Below, one piece after another: positions 58,246 through 64,000 of a stretch of 64,000 bases of DNA. The DNA is from Cytobacillus firmus (GTDB taxonomy: Bacteria; Bacillota; Bacilli; Bacillales; Cytobacillaceae), in contig NZ_CP098323.1 in NCBI RefSeq assembly GCF_023657595.1, forward strand, positions 2,008,001 to 2,072,000. Reading direction: 5' to 3'. Numbering within the stretch: the first letter of the stretch is position 1; every line of letters begins with the position of its first letter. The notes under the pieces are model-generated. The model was not told the DNA's origin, did not search any database, and was given only the letters and a program-made list of their open reading frames with translations. The position numbers and the translations under genes are program-made.

Positions 58246-59391
58246 ATGAAATTTATCCATACAGCTGATTGGCATTTGGGCAAGCTGGTCCATGGTGTAT
58301 ATATGACCGAAGATCAGCGCCATTTTTTGAATCAATTTATTGATGTGGTAGAAGAAGAAAAGCCGGATGCAGTCGTAATTGCAGGAGATTTATATGACCG
58401 GTCCGTACCTCCCACTGATGCTGTAGAATTGCTGAATGAAATTCTTTTTAAAATAAATGTAGAGCTTAATACACCTGTGGTTGCCATAGGAGGAAACCAT
58501 GACAGTGCAGAGAGGCTGTCATTTGGAAGCTCCTGGTATAAGCAAAGCAAGTTCTACTTGTCTGGAAAACTGTCAAATGATTTTAAGCCCGTACATATTA
58601 ATGGTGTGAACTTTTTTCTGGTTCCGTATGCTGAACCCGGAATGGTCAGGCATTTGCTTGATGATGACCGTGTACACTCCCATGATGATGCAATGAAGGC
58701 AATTGTGAGCAGAATTGAAAAGGACCTGAATCATAATGAACCGAACGTTCTTGTAGGACATGCTTTTGTCCTGGGTGGTTCTACCAGTGATTCGGAGAGG
58801 ACCCTTTCAGTCGGCGGAACAGGCTGTGTCCATTCAAGTTCCTTTGATCCTTTCTCTTATACAGCACTGGGGCATTTGCATAGTCCTGATGCCATAAAGC
58901 ATGAAAAAATTCGGTATTCTGGCTCCCTCTTAAAATATTCTTTTTCAGAAGCCAAACAGGAAAAATCGATTTCAATTATAGAAATGAAGGAAAATGGCGA
59001 ATTTGATTTGCGTACCCGTTCACTGAAGCCCCAAAAAGACTTGAGAGAAATCGAAGGGCATTTAGATGAATTGATGGATCCAGCATTCTATGAAAAACAG
59101 AATCTTGATGACTACCTGAAAATCACCCTTTTTGATGAAGGCGCATTGCTTGATCCAATTAATAAGCTGAGACAGGTCTACCCGAATGTTCTTCATCTGG
59201 AAAGAAGAATTGCCGTTACAGATTTGAAGAAAAAAAGCTCATTCTTATCGATGAAGGAAGAGAAAAAGTCGGAGCTTGATCTGTTTAAACAATTCTATGA
59301 ACAAATGACTACTTCTGAGTTTACAGAAGATAAACAGCAAGTAATGACGGATGTGATTGAAAAAGTGCTTAGGGAGGAGGCCCTGAAATGA
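58246..59391 (+). CDS. sbcD: Exonuclease subunit SbcD
   Basis: The 381-residue Mre11-type nuclease carries the five phosphoesterase motifs: HTADWHLG, GDLYDRSVPP, GGNHDSAERL, GHAFVLGG and LGHLHSP. It cuts hairpins and protein-blocked DNA ends together with SbcC. The stop overlaps the sbcC start (ATGA), as in most bacterial sbcDC operons. AAGAGGGTG precedes the ATG. Confidence 0.96.
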   Translation: MKFIHTADWHLGKLVHGVYMTEDQRHFLNQFIDVVEEEKPDAVVIAGDLYDRSVPPTDAVELLNEILFKINVELNTPVVAIGGNHDSAERLSFGSSWYKQSKFYLSGKLSNDFKPVHINGVNFFLVPYAEPGMVRHLLDDDRVHSHDDAMKAIVSRIEKDLNHNEPNVLVGHAFVLGGSTSDSERTLSVGGTGCVHSSSFDPFSYTALGHLHSPDAIKHEKIRYSGSLLKYSFSEAKQEKSISIIEMKENGEFDLRTRSLKPQKDLREIEGHLDELMDPAFYEKQNLDDYLKITLFDEGALLDPINKLRQVYPNVLHLERRIAVTDLKKKSSFLSMKEEKKSELDLFKQFYEQMTTSEFTEDKQQVMTDVIEKVLREEALK

Positions 59392-62300
59392 AGCCATTAA
59401 AATTAACGATGCAGGCATTCGGCCCCTATGCAGACAGTGAAAGCATTGATTTTACCCAACTTGGAAATCGGACCATGTTTGTCATATCCGGAAAGACGGG
59501 TTCAGGCAAGACCACTATTTTTGATGGCATCAGCTATGCCATTTATGGAAAGGCAAGCGGAGAAGATCGAAATGGTCCTGAGCTTCGGAGTCAGTTTGCC
59601 AAAAATAATACACTAACCGAGGTTTCCCTGGAATTCTTTTTAAGAAATAAACGGTATCATATTATAAGATCTCCTCAGCAGGAAAAGAAAAAAGAGCGGG
59701 GCGATGGGACAACAACAGTAAGTGCAAAAGCAGAACTGTATATATATGATGAAAATGGAGAGCAAAAGCTCCTGGCTTCAAATGTCAGGGATGTTGATGA
59801 AAAGATAAAAGAAATTATGATCATTGACAGCAATCAGTTCAGGCAAATTCTGATGATTCCCCAGGGAGAGTTCCGAAAGCTCCTGACTTCTGAAAGCAAG
59901 GATAAGGAAATCATTCTGCAGCGGTTATTCCATACTCAAATATACAAGCGCATCGAAGAAAAACTTAAAGAAGATGCAACTGAATTAAAAAGAGCGGTAG
60001 AAGAACAGATTAAATTGCGAGATCAATACTTTAATCATGTGCAGCCTGTATACAGCGGGGAGCTGAAAACGTACCTCGAAGCAGGAAGTGTTAATGACAC
60101 CCTGCTCTTGCCGCTCCTAGCAGAGGAAATTAAGGAGATGGCAGAAGGTCTTGCCGAGCTGACAGAAGCAGGCAGGAAAAAGAAGGAACAGAGAGATCAT
60201 CTTCAGCAAAAGCTCTATGAAGCAGAAATGGTGCTTAAACAGCTGAAGATGAAAGAAGAGCTTAAGCAACGGAAAGAAGAGCTTGAAGAGCTGAAAGACC
60301 AATATACTGTCAAAGAGAATGCCATCGCTCTCGCCCACAAAGCAGCACTGCTTAGTCAGCAGGAGCAGCTCTGTCATGAACTGAAGAAAGATCTGGATGC
60401 AGCACATGCTGATATTGAGGGACTTCAGAAAAAAATAGGCACTCTTGAATCTCTGCTAAAAGAAAAGCAAGAAAAATGGGAATCTGAAAAGAACCGGGAG
60501 GAAGAAAGAAAACAAGCTGCCGAACAGGTCAATCACCTGCAAAGTATGAAAGAGGATATTCTCTCTTATGCAAAAGTGGAAAAGCTTGTCCGTTCTCTTG
60601 AAAAAAATCTTGAAAACCTCAGGCTTCAAAAAAAACAGAAAGATGAAGCCCTCCTAAAAGCTGATCTGCAAATAAAAACACTTGCTGCAGAAAAGCAGGA
60701 CATTGAAAAGAGCAGGCTCGTACAGTTTGAGAATGAACGAAACCTGGAGAAACTATCAGACGAAATAGAACGGCTTCAAAGATATGAAGAGCTTCATAAA
60801 GAGCATCTCTTATCACTGAATGCATTCAGCAAGAAAAAAAGTTATTTTGAGCAGACTTCGTCCAGGCTGACTGACGCCAAACTGCTTGTAGATGAACTGG
60901 AGGGCAAATGGCTTCATGGACAGGCATCAATCTTGGCTGACAGGCTTCAAAACGGAGAGGCATGTCCAGTCTGCGGCTCAGAACACCATCCAAATCCAGC
61001 TGTCTCTCCTCAAGATATTCCTGATGAAAAAGATCTGAAGGAAGCAAAAAAACAGGCAGCTGAAATGGAAGCAGAGAAAGCGAAAGCAGAGTCTGCATTT
61101 TATGAAGCTCGGTCTCAGCTGAATTCCAGTGAAAGTGGATTAGCGGAATTAAAAGCCCAAATACAGAAGCACCGTCCTGATTTTAAACCTGAAAGTCTGC
61201 TTGTGCTGAAAAATACACTTGCCGATCAAAAAAAGGATTTGCTGACACTTGATGCAGAACTGAAGGAGAAATCTTCAAGACTGGAAAACTGTACAGTAGA
61301 GTTAGAAAATTCACAGGAGATGAAAGAATCTCTGGCTGCAGAAATTGACCTTCTGCAAAGCCAAATAAATGACGCTGCCATTATGCATGCGGAAAAGAGA
61401 AGCAACTTAGCGAGGATGACGGACACAATTCCTGAAAACCTGCGGTCTGTTGAAGCTTACGAGTCAAGTTTTAAAAAAGCGGCTGAAAAACTTGAAATTA
61501 TGCAAAGACAGCTGGAAACTGCCCAGCAGAATTATCAAGATGCAAAGTCGGTTCATATGGCAGAACAGGCAAAGCTCGAGACACTTCAAAAGCAGGCTGT
61601 TAAAAACGAGCAAAAGCTTGCAGCTGCAAGGCAGAATTTTGTACAGCGCATGAAGGACCAGGGCTTTGAAGTATACGGAGAATATCGGGATGCCAAAAAA
61701 TCAGAAGATCAAATCAGGCAGCTTGAAGGTGAACTTCGGGAATATCGGGAAGAAGTCCGTTCTATTCAAGACAGATACGCTGAACTGGTGGAACTCTTAG
61801 AAGGGATTGAAAAACCTGACATGGAAAGCTTGCAGCTATTATTGCAGGAAACCGATGATCAATTGAAACAGCTGCAGGATCAATATACAAATCTGTTTAT
61901 GAAGAAAAAGCAAAATGAAGAGACTTTGCAAAAAATCAAAGAAATCAATGAAGATATGAAGACCCTTGAGGAAAGGTATAAAGTAATCGGACACTTATAT
62001 GAAATTTCCAAAGGGCAGAACACTTACCGTATTACTTTTGAACGTTTTGTCCTGGCGGCATTTTTAGATGATATACTGAGGGAAGCCAACGGACGTTTAT
62101 CGAAGATGACCAGCGGGAGATATATGCTGCTTCGAAAAACAGACCGTTCAAAGGGCAACGCACAAAGCGGCCTGGAATTACTTGTGTTTGATCAATACAC
62201 TGGGCAGGAAAGGCATGTTAAAACTTTATCCGGCGGGGAAAGCTTTAAAGCCGCGCTTGCACTTGCTCTTGGTCTGGCAGACGTGGTGCAGCAATACGCA

Positions 62301-62522
62301 GGAGGCGTATCTCTTGAGACGATGTTCATTGATGAAGGATTTGGGACACTAGATCCCGAATCATTGGATCAGGCAATAGAAGCATTGATCGAAATTCAAA
62401 GCAGCGGAAGGCTAGTAGGTATTATCTCGCATGTTCCTGAGCTGAAGGAAAGGATAGATGCGCGTCTGGAAGTAACTGCAAGCCAGACAGGAAGCCGAAC
62501 ACAGTTTCAATTTTTAAATTAG
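59388..62522 (+). CDS. sbcC: Exonuclease subunit SbcC (SMC/Rad50-type ATPase)
   Basis: The 1044-residue ATPase has Walker A GKTGSGKTT near the N-terminus and two long coiled coils (about residues 180-500 and 560-870). The zinc hook CPVC is at 526-529. The signature LSGGESFKAALALALGLADVV and Walker B MFIDEGFGTLD lie in the C-terminal lobe. It is somewhat shorter than the roughly 1130-residue B. subtilis protein but intact. With SbcD it forms the Mre11-Rad50-like repair nuclease. Confidence 0.96.
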   Translation: MKPLKLTMQAFGPYADSESIDFTQLGNRTMFVISGKTGSGKTTIFDGISYAIYGKASGEDRNGPELRSQFAKNNTLTEVSLEFFLRNKRYHIIRSPQQEKKKERGDGTTTVSAKAELYIYDENGEQKLLASNVRDVDEKIKEIMIIDSNQFRQILMIPQGEFRKLLTSESKDKEIILQRLFHTQIYKRIEEKLKEDATELKRAVEEQIKLRDQYFNHVQPVYSGELKTYLEAGSVNDTLLLPLLAEEIKEMAEGLAELTEAGRKKKEQRDHLQQKLYEAEMVLKQLKMKEELKQRKEELEELKDQYTVKENAIALAHKAALLSQQEQLCHELKKDLDAAHADIEGLQKKIGTLESLLKEKQEKWESEKNREEERKQAAEQVNHLQSMKEDILSYAKVEKLVRSLEKNLENLRLQKKQKDEALLKADLQIKTLAAEKQDIEKSRLVQFENERNLEKLSDEIERLQRYEELHKEHLLSLNAFSKKKSYFEQTSSRLTDAKLLVDELEGKWLHGQASILADRLQNGEACPVCGSEHHPNPAVSPQDIPDEKDLKEAKKQAAEMEAEKAKAESAFYEARSQLNSSESGLAELKAQIQKHRPDFKPESLLVLKNTLADQKKDLLTLDAELKEKSSRLENCTVELENSQEMKESLAAEIDLLQSQINDAAIMHAEKRSNLARMTDTIPENLRSVEAYESSFKKAAEKLEIMQRQLETAQQNYQDAKSVHMAEQAKLETLQKQAVKNEQKLAAARQNFVQRMKDQGFEVYGEYRDAKKSEDQIRQLEGELREYREEVRSIQDRYAELVELLEGIEKPDMESLQLLLQETDDQLKQLQDQYTNLFMKKKQNEETLQKIKEINEDMKTLEERYKVIGHLYEISKGQNTYRITFERFVLAAFLDDILREANGRLSKMTSGRYMLLRKTDRSKGNAQSGLELLVFDQYTGQERHVKTLSGGESFKAALALALGLADVVQQYAGGVSLETMFIDEGFGTLDPESLDQAIEALIEIQSSGRLVGIISHVPELKERIDARLEVTASQTGSRTQFQFLN

Positions 62523-62530
62523 GATTCAGA

Positions 62531-62561
62531 GGAAAAAGGATAGACCTCCTATCCTTTTTCC
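62531..62561 (+). terminator. Terminator after sbcC
   Basis: A perfect 13-bp stem GGAAAAAGGATAG / CTATCCTTTTTCC with loop ACCTC. Confidence 0.85.
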
Positions 62562-62587
62562 CATACTATTAAAGTTGGTGATGACTC

Positions 62588-63265
62588 TTGAGTAAGAAAG
62601 TCGTTTTATCATGGAGCGGCGGCAAAGACAGCTGTCTGGCTCTGGATGTTCTGGTAAAACAGGGGTATGAGGTTGCATGTCTTCTGACAACGGTTCCGCA
62701 GGAAATTGGCAGAACCTTTGGGCATGGGGAAAAAAAGGAATTAATCCAGCTTCAGGCTAAAAGTTTATCCATACCTGCAGAGTTTATTTATTGTACCTTT
62801 GAAGATTACTCTGAACGTTTTGTGAGTGATTTAAGAAAAATAAAAGATACATATGGGATTACAGGCATTGCATATGGGGATCTTTACTTGGATGGACACC
62901 GTGAATGGGGAGAAAAAACAGCGGCTGAAGCAGGATTGGATGCGGTATACCCTCTATGGATGGAGGAGAAGGATAGTCTTAAGGCTTTAAAAGCCTTTGT
63001 GGTATCAGGCTATAAAGCCAAAGTCATACGGGTTCTGGAAGAGGTATTGGACAATTCCTGGCTGGGCAAAGAACTTGATTATGACTTTGTAAGCAAAATA
63101 GAAGGTGAGCCCGTATGTCCGATGGGTGAATCAGGTGAATATCATACATTTGTGTATGACGGTCCGCTATTTTCTAATAGGATTCAGCTGGACTCTCCTG
63201 AAGTGATTCAGCTTGAGACAACAAAGAAATTGGAATTTGGCGAGTTTAGGCTCGCTGTAAAATAA
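62588..63265 (+). CDS. Dph6-like PP-loop ATPase (diphthine-ammonia ligase family)
   Basis: The 225-residue protein starts at a TTG and has the N-type ATP-pyrophosphatase loop LSWSGGKDSCLAL and the family block GVAYGDLYLDGHREWGEK (here GIAYGDLY...). Eukaryotic relatives amidate diphthine; bacteria lack diphthamide, so the bacterial role is unknown, perhaps another amidation. Its C-terminal CPMGESGEYHTFVYDGP is characteristic of the family. It stands alone. Confidence 0.88.
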   Translation: MSKKVVLSWSGGKDSCLALDVLVKQGYEVACLLTTVPQEIGRTFGHGEKKELIQLQAKSLSIPAEFIYCTFEDYSERFVSDLRKIKDTYGITGIAYGDLYLDGHREWGEKTAAEAGLDAVYPLWMEEKDSLKALKAFVVSGYKAKVIRVLEEVLDNSWLGKELDYDFVSKIEGEPVCPMGESGEYHTFVYDGPLFSNRIQLDSPEVIQLETTKKLEFGEFRLAVK

Positions 63266-63302
63266 TAATAAACGTCAATGACGGGAATGTGCAGGTAATG
63301 AA

Positions 63303-63677
63303 ATGATTGAAATTAAGACATCAGCAGTAAGCGATGGCGAACATAACAGAGGAGTCTTTGCTACTCGGGATATCAAGAAGGGTGAACTGATTCATGAGGC
63401 TCCGGTTCTTCCTTATCCAAACAATGAGCATCAGCATATTGAAAAAACCACTCTGGCAGACTATGCATTTGAATACGGGAAAAATCACAGTGCCCTTTTA
63501 TTAGGCTATGGAATGCTTTTCAACCATTCCTACCAGCCAAATGCAGTATATGATATTAACTTTGACAACCATACGTTTGATTTTTTCGCCTATAAAGATA
63601 TTAAAGCAGGTGAAGAGGTTTTGATTAATTATAATGGGGAAGCTGAAAATGATGATCCCCTTTGGTTTAATAAATAA
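63303..63677 (+). CDS. SET-domain protein
   Basis: The 124-residue protein reduced to a SET domain has GVFATRDIKKGELIHEAPVL at the start. The SAM/catalytic pseudoknot is formed by LFNHSYQPNAVYDI and AYKDIKAGEEVLINYNG. Bacterial SET proteins methylate lysines in unknown targets. It follows the Dph6-like gene by 37 bases and may be cotranscribed with it. The ribosome site (GCAGGTA) is moderate. Confidence 0.87.
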   Translation: MIEIKTSAVSDGEHNRGVFATRDIKKGELIHEAPVLPYPNNEHQHIEKTTLADYAFEYGKNHSALLLGYGMLFNHSYQPNAVYDINFDNHTFDFFAYKDIKAGEEVLINYNGEAENDDPLWFNK

Positions 63678-63702
63678 TTTTACTGGAGTCCACCTCTTTC
63701 CT

Positions 63703-63730
63703 GGCCGGGGAGTTATAGTCTCCAGGCCAG
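63703..63730. other. Hairpin in the leader of the last gene
   Basis: CTGGCC and GGCCAG arms with inner GGAG/CTCC, without a T run, just upstream of the ribosome site of the gene at 63746. Confidence 0.5.
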
Positions 63731-63745
63731 AAGGGAGGGTATAGT

Positions 63746-64000
63746 TTGTCTCAGTTTTTTTCTCACAATTATCAAGCTTTCCCTTTCAGTACTTTTACCC
63801 TATCCCATATTGCCATGATTGCATTATTTACTGGAGTTGCGGTGTTTTTATACATATTCAGAAAAACTATAAAAAGATATGACCGGAAACTCAGGATGAT
63901 TATGTTTCTCTTGCTTTTTGTATTGGAGCTCCTCTATCATTTCTGGCTTTATATTGGAGGCTATTGGGAAATTTCCTTCACTTTGCCGCTTCAGCTTTGT
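63746..64000 (+). CDS. YwaF-like (TIGR02206) membrane protein, cut by the window edge
   Basis: The first 85 codons of a gene starting at TTG after GGGAGGGT. The translation has an amphipathic start (SQFFSHNYQAFPFSTFTLSH), a first helix IAMIALFTGVAVFLYIF, a basic loop (RKTIKRYDRKLR), a second helix MFLLLFVLELLYHFWLYIGG and then the FTLPLQLC sequence where the TIGR02206/YwaF family continues. The remainder lies outside the window. The function of the family is unknown. Confidence 0.75.
   Translation, partial: MSQFFSHNYQAFPFSTFTLSHIAMIALFTGVAVFLYIFRKTIKRYDRKLRMIMFLLLFVLELLYHFWLYIGGYWEISFTLPLQLC

Overview
The window looks like chromosomal DNA of an aerobic, endospore-forming Bacillaceae (Bacillus, Cytobacillus or Mesobacillus type). 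The evidence is moderately AT-rich DNA, strong AGGAGG ribosome sites with many TTG/GTG starts, a GerA-type germinant receptor subunit, a FosB bacillithiol transferase, a bacterial NO synthase, lipoteichoic acid synthase, a SAM-I riboswitch and Zur-type operators. No tRNA, rRNA, CRISPR array, transposase or prophage block was seen.

Region 1 (about 1-14.8 kb) is the most unusual part. Two GntR/FCD regulators with an identical recognition helix bracket a set of catabolic genes: aspartate dehydrogenase, two unclassified permeases, a Rossmann-fold dehydrogenase, two 2Fe-2S ferredoxins, a creatininase-family amidohydrolase, a heme-oxygenase-like diiron oxidase (HDO), an aldehyde dehydrogenase, a GlcG/HbpS-like protein, a split ChrA-type transporter and a RidA-type imine hydrolase. 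A GTATAC-centred palindrome typical of FCD-GntR operators recurs in front of nearly all its transcription units, including one for a 28-residue microprotein. I read this as one regulon degrading an unidentified nitrogen-containing organic acid or lactam through a diiron oxygenase. It is the best candidate here for an undescribed system.

Region 2 (14.9-24.5 kb) holds a VWA lipoprotein, a three-gene MBL / hydroxypyruvate-isomerase-like / tartronate-semialdehyde-reductase-like operon, a lysozyme-like protein, a serine hydrolase, LtaS (preceded by an ECF-sigma promoter) and a HemD-like protein. Region 3 (24.6-32.2 kb) is a LacI-controlled oligosaccharide ABC importer with two alpha-1,6-type GH13 glucosidases and no ATPase gene. 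Region 4 (32.3-40.2 kb) holds nos, a YerD-like glutamate synthase relative, an orphan gerA gene, a TetR-MFS pair and fosB with a sigma-W-type promoter.

Region 5 (40.8-46.4 kb) is a sigma-54 unit: a PAS-type activator followed, after a near-perfect -24/-12 promoter, by an acyl-CoA ligase, an enoyl-CoA hydratase, a 41-residue accessory peptide and a sodium:solute symporter. Region 6 (46.6-53.3 kb) has a VanW lipoprotein, a candidate small RNA, a chemoreceptor and a zinc-starvation island: ycgR-ycgQ-like permease genes diverging from a ZagA/YciC-like GTPase, three Zur boxes, and a frameshifted zinc-free ribosomal protein L33 gene. Region 7 (53.6-64 kb) has an SDR, a holin-like protein, a cold-shock protein, a DUF421 protein, a SAM-riboswitch-controlled MetT-like transporter, sbcDC, a Dph6-like ATPase, a SET-domain protein and the start of a YwaF-like membrane protein.
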